NCBI RefSeq assembly: GCF_030816915.1
Contig: NZ_JAUSYN010000002.1
Coordinates: 4,043,501 to 4,107,500 of the forward strand
DNA from: Streptomyces sp. B3I8
GTDB lineage: Bacteria; Actinomycetota; Actinomycetes; Streptomycetales; Streptomycetaceae
DNA length: 64,000 nucleotides
Direction of reading: 5' to 3'
Below are positions 9,084 to 16,839 of this stretch, piece after piece. The notes under the pieces were generated by a model. It saw only the letters and a program-made list of their open reading frames with translations. It did not search any database and was not told the origin of the DNA. Made by a program: the position numbers and the translations under genes. How positions within the stretch are numbered: position 1 is the stretch's first letter; each line of letters begins with the position of its first letter.

Positions 9084-9563
9084 GTGCTGACCATCCACGC
9101 GGCGGACGCGCTGCGCCGTACCTGGGAGTCGGAGTCGGAGCCGGTGGCGGACGGCGCGGTCGCCGTCGAGGGCGACCGTATCGCCGCGGTCGGCACACGC
9201 GCGGAGCTGACGGCCCGTTACCCGGCGGCCCGCGTGCGCCGCTGGTCCGGCACGCTGGGCCCCGGTCTCACGCACGAGGGTCCGCTCCCGGACGCCCCGA
9301 GCCCCCGCGAACGCGTCCACGAGGTGCTGAAGCGGGGCGCGGTGGCGGTCACGGCCGCCCACACCACCCCCGAACTCCGCACAGCCGCCGCCCGCACCGG
9401 CGTGACCGTCCTCCCCACGCCACGTCCCCCGACTCCACTGACCGCGGGCCACCGGGCCGACCTGACGGTCCTCACGAACGTCATGGACGTCGCGAACGTC
9501 ATGGACGAGAACCCGGTCCGGGCCACCATCTGCGCCGGCCGGCTGGTCCACCGCCGCACCTGA
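9084..9563 (+). CDS. Truncated amidohydrolase-like protein
   Basis: A 159-residue protein that begins like imidazolonepropionase/amidohydrolase proteins (LTIHAADALRRTW, then VAVEGDRIAAVGTRAEL). It ends with the matching C-terminal strand segment (TAGHRADLTVL, then PVRATICAGRLVHRR). The metal-binding barrel between them is almost absent: the usual PGLVDxHxH is replaced by GPGLTHEG followed by a short helical stretch with isolated His residues. It is probably not an active metal-dependent hydrolase. GTG 9084 has GGGGGAGGG upstream and follows mqnC by 23 bp. Whether it has any role in menaquinone synthesis is unknown. A short tandem duplication (NVMD-VANVMDEN) is visible near the end. Confidence 0.75.
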   Translation: MLTIHAADALRRTWESESEPVADGAVAVEGDRIAAVGTRAELTARYPAARVRRWSGTLGPGLTHEGPLPDAPSPRERVHEVLKRGAVAVTAAHTTPELRTAAARTGVTVLPTPRPPTPLTAGHRADLTVLTNVMDVANVMDENPVRATICAGRLVHRRT

Positions 9564-9573
9564 CACGAACCGG

Positions 9574-9595
9574 GGGCGCCCCGGCGGGGGCGCCC
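9574..9595. terminator. Bidirectional terminator hairpin
   Basis: GGGCGCCCC at 9574-9582 pairs with GGGGCGCCC at 9587-9595 around a 4-nt loop, between two convergent genes. Confidence 0.75.
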
Positions 9596-9621
9596 GCCCG
9601 CGCACCCCCCGGAGGGAACCG

Positions 9622-10692
9622 TCACCCCGAGAAGGCCTCCGCGAAGTCCCCCGCCCCCTGCTTCACCCCACTGCAATCCGTCGCCGCATCCCCCGAGGAC
9701 GCCGCCCCGTCCTCGCACTGCTGATCCCGGAACGCCGACCACATCGACACCCACGCCACCCCCTTCCCTTCCGCGAACGCCCGCACCCGCTCCGCGTCCG
9801 CGACGGTGAACGTCTCCCCGTCCACGTCGTTGACCCCCAGCATCGACGTGAGTGCCGGCCCCCGCCACGCCCCCTTCGACGACAACCCGAACACCTCCTC
9901 CACCTGATCGTGCGCCGCCTCGGCGGAGGTGATCGCGTAGTCGCCCATGTCCCCCGTGTGCGAACTGCCGTAATTCATCGTCATGATGTCGACCGTGGAG
10001 ACCTGCACCCCGTGGTCATCGGCGGACTCCAGCAGCGCCACACCGTCCGCCTCCAGCCCCGACGGCATCACGGGCAGCGTGAACGACACCGACAGGTCGG
10101 CGCGCTCCTTCTGCAGCAGCGTGATCGCCTCGGACCGCAACGCGATCGAATCGGAGTCGGCCAACTCGTCGCCCTCGATGTCGAAGTCCGCCTGCGCGGC
10201 CCCCGCCGCGTCCAGCGCGGCCCCGTACGCCTTCGTCAGTGCGGAGGCACTGCCGCAGGTGGCCCCGAGCTCCTTCCCGGAGGACCCGCCGAAGGAGACC
10301 CGTACCGAGGCGCCGGACTTCTTCAGTGCCGCGATGCGGGACTTCACCGCCGCGTTGCCGAGGGTGTACTGGCCGTTCCGCTTCGCAACGCAGTCGTCGC
10401 CGTCGGAGATGACGAAGGCGAGGTTGCACGTCGAGGGAGAACCGGCGGTGTCCATGCCCACGGCGGTGGTGGCACTCACGTACGGCTCGTAGGAAGTCGA
10501 GGACCCGCCCGGCGAACTGCCCGCGCCCCGTGAACCGGCGGACGAGCCCCCTGAACCGGAAGAAAAGCCTCCCGAACCGGAAGACGAACCTCCCGCGCCG
10601 GAGGAGGAGGCCCCGTCGTCGGCGGAGCATCCGGCACAGGCCGGCGCCACCAGGCAGACGAGCCCGACGGCCGGCCTCGGAGAACTCCTCAT
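9622..10692 (-). CDS. Secreted GH18 chitinase-like protein
   Basis: A 356-residue exported protein. The signal peptide ends in an imperfect lipobox (ACAGC, Cys at residue 22), so a lipoprotein is possible. A Ser/Gly linker with repeats (SSGSGGFSSGSGGSS) covers residues 28-66. The catalytic domain carries DFDIEGD at about 169-175, matching the GH18 DxDxE signature with Glu173 as the likely acid, plus VRVSFGGSSG and MTMNYG strands. It probably acts on chitin or a related amino-sugar polymer outside the cell. ATG 10692 has AAAGGGGG nine bases upstream; the adjacent GTG at 10695 is an alternative. It converges on the mqnC operon. Confidence 0.82.
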   Translation of the reverse strand: MRSSPRPAVGLVCLVAPACAGCSADDGASSSGAGGSSSGSGGFSSGSGGSSAGSRGAGSSPGGSSTSYEPYVSATTAVGMDTAGSPSTCNLAFVISDGDDCVAKRNGQYTLGNAAVKSRIAALKKSGASVRVSFGGSSGKELGATCGSASALTKAYGAALDAAGAAQADFDIEGDELADSDSIALRSEAITLLQKERADLSVSFTLPVMPSGLEADGVALLESADDHGVQVSTVDIMTMNYGSSHTGDMGDYAITSAEAAHDQVEEVFGLSSKGAWRGPALTSMLGVNDVDGETFTVADAERVRAFAEGKGVAWVSMWSAFRDQQCEDGAASSGDAATDCSGVKQGAGDFAEAFSG

Positions 10693-10964
10693 CACACACG
10701 CACCCCCTTTCGTGATTTCCGCCCAGGGTGGTGAACTCCGCCTGGGAACGGTGGTTTCCGTCCCGGGGAAGGTGATCCCCGTCTCGTCTCCGGGAAACGG
10801 AGGCGCATTCCGAGCGGTCCGAAGAATGGAAGAGTAAATGAAGCACACGCCGCTGTGCCGTCGATGACAGAAAAGGCTCGCTTCACCCAGGGAACGGACA
10901 GGTCCGGGGATTTTTCTGGGCCGGCTCACAACTCGTCCAGAGTTCGGGGCACATAAAGCGTCTC

Positions 10965-10970
10965 TACTGT
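10965..10970 (+). promoter_or_regulatory. -10 element (TACTGT) before the disrupted gene
   Basis: TACTGT ends seven bases before ATG 10978, the same close spacing seen at several other starts in this window. It suggests a once-functional leaderless gene. Confidence 0.35.
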
Positions 10971-10977
10971 CCGGGGA

Positions 10978-11368
10978 ATGCAATCCGAGTCCGCCATCGA
11001 AAACCGTGCCGTCGTGCCCACCGGGCGCGGTCGCCGTCGCGAACGCGGCAACGGGGGGTCCGGCGAGGGACCCGTGTTCCTCGACACCTCCGGCCGCAGG
11101 GCGATGGCAGGACCGGATCGCGACCCTCCTCGACGCGCGGGCGGTCACCGTCTGTCTCTGGCACGAGATCGCGCTGATCCTGGCGGTGCCGCTGATCGAC
11201 CGGTTCTGGAACGTACCCGCGTCCGAGAAGTACCTGCCACTGGAGAGCCAGTGGTTCATGTGCGGCACCGGCCGGCTGCTGATCGCCGTGTTCGTGCCGC
11301 TGTGCGGAGGGGTGGAGGACGTGGAGGACGTGGTGGCGGAGAAGCGGCCGAGGCCGCTGCCGGGGTGA
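10978..11368 (+). pseudogene. Frameshifted small gene, unrecognised
   Basis: Frame 1 from ATG 10978 encodes MQSESAIENRAVVPTG and continues to GEGPVFLDTSGRR with strongly coding-like codons until about 11100. From about 11105 the coding-like frame is the next one, encoding RWQDRIATLLDAR, then a hydrophobic stretch (VTVCLWHEIALILAVPLI) and a stop at 11366-11368. Neither frame alone is convincing over the whole length, so a frameshift near 11100 (real or a sequencing error) is the simplest explanation. I do not recognise the product; the hydrophobic segment suggests a membrane protein. If intact, the second frame could instead start at GTG 11006 and encode 120 residues. Confidence 0.4.
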
Positions 11369-11438
11369 ACCGGACCGGGTCCGGTGCCGGGGTGAGTCCC
11401 GTGCCGGGGCGAGTCCGGGTCGGTCCGGTCCGTGCTGC

Positions 11439-11444
11439 CACAAT
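11439..11444 (+). promoter_or_regulatory. -10 element (CACAAT) for leaderless menG
   Basis: CACAAT ends six bases before the GTG at 11451 and there is no Shine-Dalgarno sequence. The spacing matches the mqnA and HAD-phosphatase starts. Confidence 0.45.
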
Positions 11445-11450
11445 GGCCGG

Positions 11451-12146
11451 GTGACCCGCGCATCCCTGAACAAGCAGCCGCACGAAGTCGCCTCGATGTT
11501 CGACGACGTGGCCGAGCGGTACGACCTCACCAACGACGTCCTCTCGCTCGGCCAGGACCGGGTGTGGCGCAAGGCGGTGGCCAAGGCGGTCGACGCGCGC
11601 CCCGCGCAGAAGGTGCTGGACCTCGCCGCCGGTACGGCGACGTCGTCGCTGCCGTTCGCGCGGACCGGTGCGTACGTCGTCCCCTGCGACTTCTCGACCG
11701 GCATGCTGCGGGTCGGCAAGCAGCGGCACGCCTGGCTGCCGTTCACGGCGGGGGACGCGACACGGCTGCCGTTCAAGGACGACACGTTCGACGCGGTGAC
11801 GATCTCCTTCGGGCTGCGCAACGTGCAGGACACGGACACGGCGCTGCGCGAGATGCACCGGGTGACGAAGCCCGGCGGCCGGGTCGTGATCTGCGAGTTC
11901 TCGCACCCGACGTGGGCGCCGTTCCGCACCGTCTACACCGAGTACCTGATGCGGGCGCTGCCGCCGGTGGCGCGGACGGTGTCGTCCAACCCGGACGCGT
12001 ACGTCTACCTCGCCGAGTCGATCCGCGCCTGGCCCGACCAGCCCGCCCTGGCCGCGCGCCTGACCGGGGCCGGCTGGTCCAAGGTGGCCTGGCGCAACCT
12101 GACGGGCGGCGTGGTGGCCCTGCACCGGGGCTTCAAGGCGGAGTGA
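11451..12146 (+). CDS. menG: Demethylmenaquinone methyltransferase (UbiE/MenG)
   Basis: A 231-residue SAM-dependent methyltransferase that makes menaquinone from demethylmenaquinone, the last ring-modifying step. UbiE signatures are plain: [20 protein letters not shown] at the N-terminus, the SAM-binding DLAAGTAT at about residues 57-64, [19 protein letters not shown], and [14 protein letters not shown]. The length fits the family. The GTG at 11451 has a -10-like hexamer six bases upstream and is probably translated leaderless. It converges with the PASTA gene. Its place beside mqn genes, a prenyl reductase and complex I is consistent with quinone metabolism. Confidence 0.95.
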   Translation: MTRASLNKQPHEVASMFDDVAERYDLTNDVLSLGQDRVWRKAVAKAVDARPAQKVLDLAAGTATSSLPFARTGAYVVPCDFSTGMLRVGKQRHAWLPFTAGDATRLPFKDDTFDAVTISFGLRNVQDTDTALREMHRVTKPGGRVVICEFSHPTWAPFRTVYTEYLMRALPPVARTVSSNPDAYVYLAESIRAWPDQPALAARLTGAGWSKVAWRNLTGGVVALHRGFKAE

Positions 12147-12212
12147 GGTCCCGCCGCCGGGCCGCTCACCGGACGAACGCGTCCTTCGAGCGCGTCGCGC
12201 GGGCCCACCGGA

Positions 12213-12554
12213 TCACTGGATGAACAGGGATTCGCCCGGCTCGTCCAGTTCGCGCCGCATCCCGCCGGGGGGCGGGACCGGGCGCCGCGGCTCCCGAACA
12301 CCGCCGCCGCCCTCGCCCGCGCCGAACTCGAACCAGACGGTGACCACGGTGCCGCGTGGGACCTCGGTGCCGGGCGGCGGGTACTGGCGGACCACGTGGT
12401 CCACGACGGTCGTCATCGCGAAGTCCGGCCGGTCGGGTGCGGAGAGCAGCACTCCCTGTGCGGCGGCGCTCTCACGGGCGTCCACGGCCATCAGTCCCAC
12501 GAGACGCGGAACCCGCACCTCGGGCGTTTCGGGTGTTATTCGCACGGCTGTCAC
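12213..12554 (-). CDS. Small PASTA-domain protein
   Basis: A 113-residue protein with one PASTA repeat (VRVPRLVGLMAVDARESAAA at the start of the domain, PPPGTEVPRGTVVTVWFEF at its end) and a Gly/Pro/Arg-rich tail. PASTA domains usually bind peptidoglycan or muropeptides outside the cell on kinases or penicillin-binding proteins. Here there is no kinase, signal peptide or transmembrane helix, so the location is uncertain. The GTG at 12554 (ACAGCCGTGCGAATA follows) is chosen because upstream codons in the frame are non-coding in character; the SD is weak. It converges on menG and is divergent from the menJ-like gene. Confidence 0.75.
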   Translation of the reverse strand: MTAVRITPETPEVRVPRLVGLMAVDARESAAAQGVLLSAPDRPDFAMTTVVDHVVRQYPPPGTEVPRGTVVTVWFEFGAGEGGGGVREPRRPVPPPGGMRRELDEPGESLFIQ

Positions 12555-12750
12555 CCCCAGCGGTACGCCCAGGGTAAGCACGGGTGGGGCCCGGCCGGAA
12601 GTGCCCGGCGCCGTACCGTGACAGATCGCCACGGAGAGTGACGACGGGTCGGTCGCGCCCCTCGGCCGGTCCGGCCGAAGCTCCTGAATAGACTGCCCCT
12701 GTCCACCGCCGGGCCCCGGCGTTCCACCCTCGAGACTCGGGGAGACCCAC

Positions 12751-14040
12751 GTGACCGAGCCCCAGCCCCTCACCGAGCACACCGCCGATGTGATCGTCGT
12801 CGGGGCCGGACCAGCCGGTTCCACCACCGCCTACTACCTCGCCAAGGCGGGCCTCGACGTCCTGCTCCTGGAGAAGACCGCCTTCCCCCGCGAGAAGGTC
12901 TGCGGCGACGGCCTCACCCCCCGCGCGACCAAGCAGCTCGTCGCCATGGGCATCGACATCTCCGAGGAGGCCGGCTGGCTCCGCAACCGGGGCCTGCGCA
13001 TCATCGGCGGCGGCGTCCGTCTCGAACTGGACTGGCCGGACCTCGCCAGCTACCCGGACTACGGACTCGTCCGCAAGCGCGACGACTTCGACGAACAGCT
13101 CGCCCGCCAGGCCCAGAAGGCCGGCGCCCGGCTGTACGAGCGCTGCAACGTGGGCGCCCCGATCACCGACGACCGCACCGGCCGCATCACCGGCGTGCAC
13201 GCCAAGCTGGGCGAGGAGAAGAAGGAAGTCACCTTCCACGCCCCCCTCGTGGTCGCCGCCGACGGCAACTCCACCCGGCTGTCCCTGGCGATGGGCCTGC
13301 ACCGCCGCGAGGACCGCCCGATGGGCGTCGCCGTCCGCACATACTTCACCTCGCCCCGGCACGACGACGACTACCTGGAGTCCTGGCTGGAGTTGTGGGA
13401 CCGCCGCGGCCCCCAGGACCGGTTGCTGCCGGGGTACGGCTGGATCTTCGGCATGGGGGACGGCACGAGCAACGTCGGTCTCGGCGTCCTCAACACCTCC
13501 GCCGCCTTCAAGGAGCTCGACTGGCGCGAGATCCTCAAGGCCTGGTGCGCCTCCATGCCCGAGGACTGGGGTTACACCCCGGACAACATGACGGGCCCGA
13601 TCCGCGGCGCCGCCCTTCCCATGGCGTTCAACCGCCAGCCGCACTACACCAAGGGCCTGCTGCTGGTCGGCGACGCGGGTGGCCTGGTCAACCCGTTCAA
13701 CGGCGAGGGCATCGCGTACGCGATGGAGTCCGGGCAGATCGCCGCCGACGTCATCGTCCAGGCGCACGCCCGGGCGACGCCCGCCCAGCGGGAGATCGCG
13801 CTGCGCCGCTACCCGCAGGTCCTGAAGGACACCTACGGCGGCTACTACAACCTCGGCCGGGCCTTCGTGAAGCTGATCGGCAACCCGAAGGTCATGCAGA
13901 TCGCCGCGCAGCGCGGCCTGACCCACCCGGTGCTGATGAAGTTCACCCTCAAGCTCCTCGCCAACCTCACGGATCCCACGGGCGGCGACGCGATGGACCG
14001 CATCATCAACGGCCTGTCGAAGGTGGCCCCGAAGGCGTAG
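12751..14040 (+). CDS. menJ: Geranylgeranyl-reductase-family flavoprotein (MenJ-like)
   Basis: A 429-residue FAD-dependent oxidoreductase. The dinucleotide fold GAGPAG is at 18-23. KVCGDGLTPRA follows at about residues 50-60, and LLVGDAGGLVNPFNGEGIAYAMESG is near 303-327, typical of geranylgeranyl reductases. Mycobacterial MenJ, which saturates one isoprene unit of the menaquinone side chain, belongs to this family and is likewise encoded near menG and a polyprenyl diphosphate synthase gene. I therefore infer the same role, which would account for partly saturated menaquinones in Streptomyces. GTG 12751 has GGGGAGA upstream. Reduction of another prenyl lipid cannot be excluded. Confidence 0.85.
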   Translation: MTEPQPLTEHTADVIVVGAGPAGSTTAYYLAKAGLDVLLLEKTAFPREKVCGDGLTPRATKQLVAMGIDISEEAGWLRNRGLRIIGGGVRLELDWPDLASYPDYGLVRKRDDFDEQLARQAQKAGARLYERCNVGAPITDDRTGRITGVHAKLGEEKKEVTFHAPLVVAADGNSTRLSLAMGLHRREDRPMGVAVRTYFTSPRHDDDYLESWLELWDRRGPQDRLLPGYGWIFGMGDGTSNVGLGVLNTSAAFKELDWREILKAWCASMPEDWGYTPDNMTGPIRGAALPMAFNRQPHYTKGLLLVGDAGGLVNPFNGEGIAYAMESGQIAADVIVQAHARATPAQREIALRRYPQVLKDTYGGYYNLGRAFVKLIGNPKVMQIAAQRGLTHPVLMKFTLKLLANLTDPTGGDAMDRIINGLSKVAPKA

Positions 14041-14164
14041 GCGGAGAACTCCCCGGACACCGCCGGCCCCAGGAGGCGCGGGAAGCCCTTCGGGGGCCCT
14101 TCAGGGGCTCCCGGAGGGCTTCCGGGTGCCGGGGGCGCCCGAGGGGGTCCGGGTCGGCACAGCC

Positions 14165-14197
14165 GAAGCCACCGCCCGTGGGAGGGGCGGTGGCTTC
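14165..14197. terminator. Bidirectional terminator downstream of menJ and the NlpC/P60 gene
   Basis: GAAGCCACCGCCC at 14165-14177 pairs perfectly with GGGCGGTGGCTTC at 14185-14197 around a 7-nt loop, between two convergent genes. Confidence 0.88.
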
Positions 14198-14264
14198 CGA
14201 CCGTATGGATCATGTACGCGCCGGGTGGCGCGCCGCGGAGGGCGTGGTGTGGGCGGCGAACCGC

Positions 14265-15077
14265 TCAGAGCACGCGCACCGCACCGCTCGGCGGGTCGTA
14301 GGAGAGCGGCCGCTCCACGACACCGCTGGACGGGTTCTGCGCGCCGACGAACATGCCGTCGCCGACGTAGACGCCGACGTGGTACGCGCTGCCCGCGCCA
14401 CCCCAGTACAGGATGTCGCCCGGCTGCAGGTTGCTCAGCGAGACCTGGGTGCCGGCCGTCGACTGGTCCTGCGAGACGCGCGGCAGGGTGATGCCCACCT
14501 GCTTGAAGGCGGTCTGCACCAGGCCGGAGCAGTCGTACGCCGACGGACCGGTGGCGCCGGAGACGTACGCCTTGCCGACCTGAGCCTTGACGAAGGCGAT
14601 GACCGCCGCCGCCGACCCGGTGGGCGTGGACGAGGACGTGCTGGTGCCCGACGAGACGGTCGTGGCGAGGGTGGTGCGGTCCGAGGAACGCGAGGCGGCC
14701 TCGGCGGTCTTGCGCGCGGCCTCCGCCTTGCGCTTGGCCTCGTCCTTCGCCTTCGCCACCTTCTTGGCGTGGGCGAGGTCGGCCTTGGCCTCCTTCGCGG
14801 CCTGCGCGGCGGCGGTGTCGCGCTCGGCACGCAGCTGGTAGTTGGCCGCCGCCTGCTGGGTGGCGTCCGCGGACTGCGCGATCTGCTGCGCGAGATCGGC
14901 CGTGAGCGTGGGCAGCTCCATCGTCTGCGTCACAGGCTCGGCCGCACTGGCCTGAGCCGAGGCGCCGGCCACGGCCAGGGTGCTGAGCACACCACCGGCG
15001 ACTCCGGCCCGCACCGCGACCGAGGACGCGTTGCGGCGGGGTTTCCGGTGGCTTCGTATGTGAGCGGTGTGGGACAT
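14265..15077 (-). CDS. Secreted NlpC/P60 peptidoglycan endopeptidase
   Basis: A 270-residue exported cell-wall hydrolase. The signal peptide (basic residues 8-16, hydrophobic 22-44, ASAAEP cleavage region) is followed by a charged Ala/Lys-rich coiled coil at about 55-130. A Ser/Thr linker precedes the C-terminal NlpC/P60 domain, with catalytic Cys183 in YDCSGLVQ and His233 in AYHVGVYVGDG. It should cut D-iGlu to diaminopimelate bonds in stem peptides. ATG 15077 begins the familiar MSHTAHIRSH N-terminus but lacks an obvious SD; ATG 15107 is in frame upstream. A HrdB-like promoter and a Crp-type site lie upstream. It is divergent from nuoA. Confidence 0.92.
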   Translation of the reverse strand: MSHTAHIRSHRKPRRNASSVAVRAGVAGGVLSTLAVAGASAQASAAEPVTQTMELPTLTADLAQQIAQSADATQQAAANYQLRAERDTAAAQAAKEAKADLAHAKKVAKAKDEAKRKAEAARKTAEAASRSSDRTTLATTVSSGTSTSSSTPTGSAAAVIAFVKAQVGKAYVSGATGPSAYDCSGLVQTAFKQVGITLPRVSQDQSTAGTQVSLSNLQPGDILYWGGAGSAYHVGVYVGDGMFVGAQNPSSGVVERPLSYDPPSGAVRVL

Positions 15078-15258
15078 GGGTCTAAGCGGTACCAGGGGCT
15101 CCTCCATACCTTCAAGAAACGTGTGCTCCGCCACAGTTGTTCAATCGAGACCTGAAATTCCTCCGAGTCGCCCCTCATTGACGCCGTAACGGGCATAGCG
15201 GGTGCAGTCGATCAAGCCCGTGATCATGGTGTTTCGTTGTTACGCCCGAATTGCCCAG

Positions 15259-15288
15259 TGCCTACCACCGGTTGAGGCAGATGGCCAA
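15259..15288 (-). promoter_or_regulatory. Promoter of the NlpC/P60 gene
   Basis: On the minus strand TTGGCC (15288-15283) and TAGGCA (15264-15259) are 18 bp apart, a good HrdB-type match. The start site would be near 15252, giving a leader of about 175 nt. Confidence 0.6.
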
Positions 15289-15315
15289 GCCCGGTTCTTG
15301 AACGCTCGTCGCCGG

Positions 15316-15331
15316 TGTGGCGCAGGTCACA
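15316..15331. promoter_or_regulatory. Crp-type binding site upstream of the NlpC/P60 gene
   Basis: The minus strand reads TGTGACCTGCGCCACA, matching TGTGA-N6-TCACA at all but one position and also GTG-N6-GNCAC, the motif I recall for Streptomyces Crp. Its centre is about 71.5 bp upstream of the predicted start site, a standard activating position. Confidence 0.55.
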
Positions 15332-15538
15332 GTGGGGAGGTCCGGTGCGGTGGCCCGGCGGGCGGCGCCCGGCCCGATGCCGGCCGGGCGGCGGTCGGGC
15401 GCCGGTGATGTCGGCCCGGTGTCGGCCGGACGCGCCCGTGGTGGCCGGCCGCGATGCCGCGCCGCTCGTGAATACGGGCACATGTCCGGTTCCGTCACCA
15501 TTGCGGGCGCCTTCTCTCGCCGTCCGCGCGAACAGTCC

Positions 15539-15599
15539 CCTCTATCAAGGGATCTGGCGGCACGCCAATTTGCTTTGGACGGCGACGGCTTGATAGAGG
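15539..15599. repeat. Inverted repeat with 11-bp arms and 39-nt spacer
   Basis: CCTCTATCAAG at 15539-15549 and CTTGATAGAGG at 15589-15599 are exact reverse complements. The arms are unusually AT-rich for this genome, and the spacer contains a GGCGGCACGCC mini-hairpin. Function is unknown. Confidence 0.6.
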
Positions 15600-15644
15600 A
15601 GTCGACGCTGTGACCTGCGTCGACGAGCGGAAATGTCACCTCTT

Positions 15645-15680
15645 GGTGATCGTCTGGATGCTTCGCGTACGAAGATCACC
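15645..15680. repeat. Inverted repeat GGTGATC / GATCACC upstream of nuo
   Basis: Seven-base arms at 15645-15651 and 15674-15680 flank a 22-bp spacer. The right arm belongs to a series of AGATCAC(A/C) copies at 15673, 15717 and 15750. Confidence 0.45.
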
Positions 15681-15769
15681 GCTCATCCGGCTTCATGATC
15701 GTTCGCCGGGTGGTGGAGATCACAAAGTACGTCGTGACCCCCGTGTCGCAGATCACAGACCCTCGGGCA

Positions 15770-15775
15770 TAGGAT
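15770..15775 (+). promoter_or_regulatory. -10 element of the nuo operon promoter
   Basis: TAGGAT is a strong -10; the -35 region near 15745-15751 (GTCGCAG) is poor. Transcription would begin near 15782, so the Rex-type site at 15791-15808 would lie just downstream of +1. Confidence 0.45.
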
Positions 15776-15790
15776 GCGGGGCAGTTGGGC

Positions 15791-15808
15791 TTGTGACCTG
15801 CTTCACAT
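15791..15808. promoter_or_regulatory. Rex operator (ROP) controlling nuoA-N
   Basis: TTGTGACCTGCTTCACAT matches the Rex consensus TTGTGAA-N4-TTCACAA at 12 of 14 defined positions. Rex is a redox-sensing repressor released by high NADH/NAD+, and the nuo operon is, as I recall, a recognised target in Streptomyces. The position just after the likely start site suits repression. A Crp-family protein could also read the TGTGA-N6-TCACA core. Confidence 0.65.
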
Positions 15809-15911
15809 GAACGCGATCTTCGTCGGAAAAGGTGGGGAGAGCGGGGACCGTGAGGGGGCCGCCGGCCCGGCGCAACCGCCAGTCAGTGCCGACTGAGAGG
15901 AGCGAGGAGCG

Positions 15912-16271
15912 GTGAACGCGTATGCGCCCATCCTCGTACTGGGAGCCCTCGGGGCAGGCTTTGCGATCTTCTCCGTGGTCATGGCCACGCTGATCGGTCC
16001 GAAGCGGTACAACCGCGCCAAGCTCGAGGCCTACGAGTGCGGGATCGAGCCGACCCCCACGCCGGCCGGCGGCGGGCGGTTCCCCATCAAGTACTACCTG
16101 ACGGCGATGCTCTTCATCGTCTTCGACATCGAGATCGTCTTCCTCTATCCCTGGGCCGTCACCTTCGACTCCCTGGGGATCTTCGGGCTCGTGGAGATGC
16201 TGCTCTTCGTGCTCACCGTCTTCGTCGCGTACGCGTACGTATGGCGGCGCGGCGGCCTGGAATGGGACTGA
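15912..16271 (+). CDS. nuoA: NADH-quinone oxidoreductase subunit A
   Basis: A 119-residue membrane subunit of complex I with three transmembrane helices. The conserved loop YECGIEPTPTP near residues 41-51 carries the invariant Cys that lies over the quinone cavity. GTG 15912 has GAGGAGCGAGGAGCG directly upstream. It opens a complete 14-gene nuoA-N operon. The promoter region, with a Rex-type operator, is about 100-140 bp upstream. nuoB follows after 13 bp. Confidence 0.97.
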   Translation: MNAYAPILVLGALGAGFAIFSVVMATLIGPKRYNRAKLEAYECGIEPTPTPAGGGRFPIKYYLTAMLFIVFDIEIVFLYPWAVTFDSLGIFGLVEMLLFVLTVFVAYAYVWRRGGLEWD

Positions 16272-16284
16272 GGGGCAATAGGAC

Positions 16285-16839
16285 ATGGGACTCGAAGAAA
16301 AGCTGCCGAGCGGCTTCCTGCTGACCACCGTCGAGCAGGCCGCGGGCTGGGTGCGCAAGTCGTCGGTCTTCCCGGCGACCTTCGGACTGGCCTGCTGCGC
16401 CATCGAGATGATGACCACCGGGGCCGGCCGCTACGACCTGGCGCGATTCGGCATGGAGGTCTTCCGCGGCTCGCCGCGCCAGGCCGACCTGATGATCGTC
16501 GCGGGCCGGGTCAGCCAGAAGATGGCGCCCGTGCTGCGGCAGGTCTACGACCAGATGCCCAACCCGAAGTGGGTGATCTCCATGGGCGTCTGCGCCTCCT
16601 CGGGCGGCATGTTCAACAACTACGCGATCGTCCAGGGCGTCGACCACGTCGTCCCCGTCGACATCTACCTTCCGGGCTGCCCGCCGCGTCCGGAGATGCT
16701 GATGGACGCGATCCTCAAGCTCCACCAGAAGATCCAGCACTCCAAGCTCGGCGTGAACGCCGAAGAGGCGGCCCGCGAGGCGGAGGAGGCGGCGCTCAAG
16801 GCCCTGCCCACGATCGAGATGAAGGGGCTGCTGCGATGA
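16285..16839 (+). CDS. nuoB: NADH-quinone oxidoreductase subunit B
   Basis: A 184-residue peripheral-arm subunit that holds cluster N2, the last iron-sulfur centre before the quinone. The paired cysteines are in [11 protein letters not shown] at about residues 36-46, with the remaining ligands in [10 protein letters not shown] and LPGCPPRPE. The C-terminus has a charged Glu/Ala helix. The ATG at 16285 begins [15 protein letters not shown], standard for actinobacteria. Its stop overlaps nuoC as ATGA. Confidence 0.97.
   Translation: MGLEEKLPSGFLLTTVEQAAGWVRKSSVFPATFGLACCAIEMMTTGAGRYDLARFGMEVFRGSPRQADLMIVAGRVSQKMAPVLRQVYDQMPNPKWVISMGVCASSGGMFNNYAIVQGVDHVVPVDIYLPGCPPRPEMLMDAILKLHQKIQHSKLGVNAEEAAREAEEAALKALPTIEMKGLLR

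Noticed and set aside
15230..15480. A c-di-AMP riboswitch before the NlpC/P60 gene
   Set aside because: AACCGGTGGTAGGC superficially resembles the 3' block, but the GGGGACCCA and GGGGTGAA blocks are absent; the stretch is better explained as the promoter.
15317..15613. Small ORFs in the nlpC-nuoA intergenic region
   Set aside because: No ribosome-binding sites, no coding-like third-position bias, and they overlap regulatory motifs on both strands.
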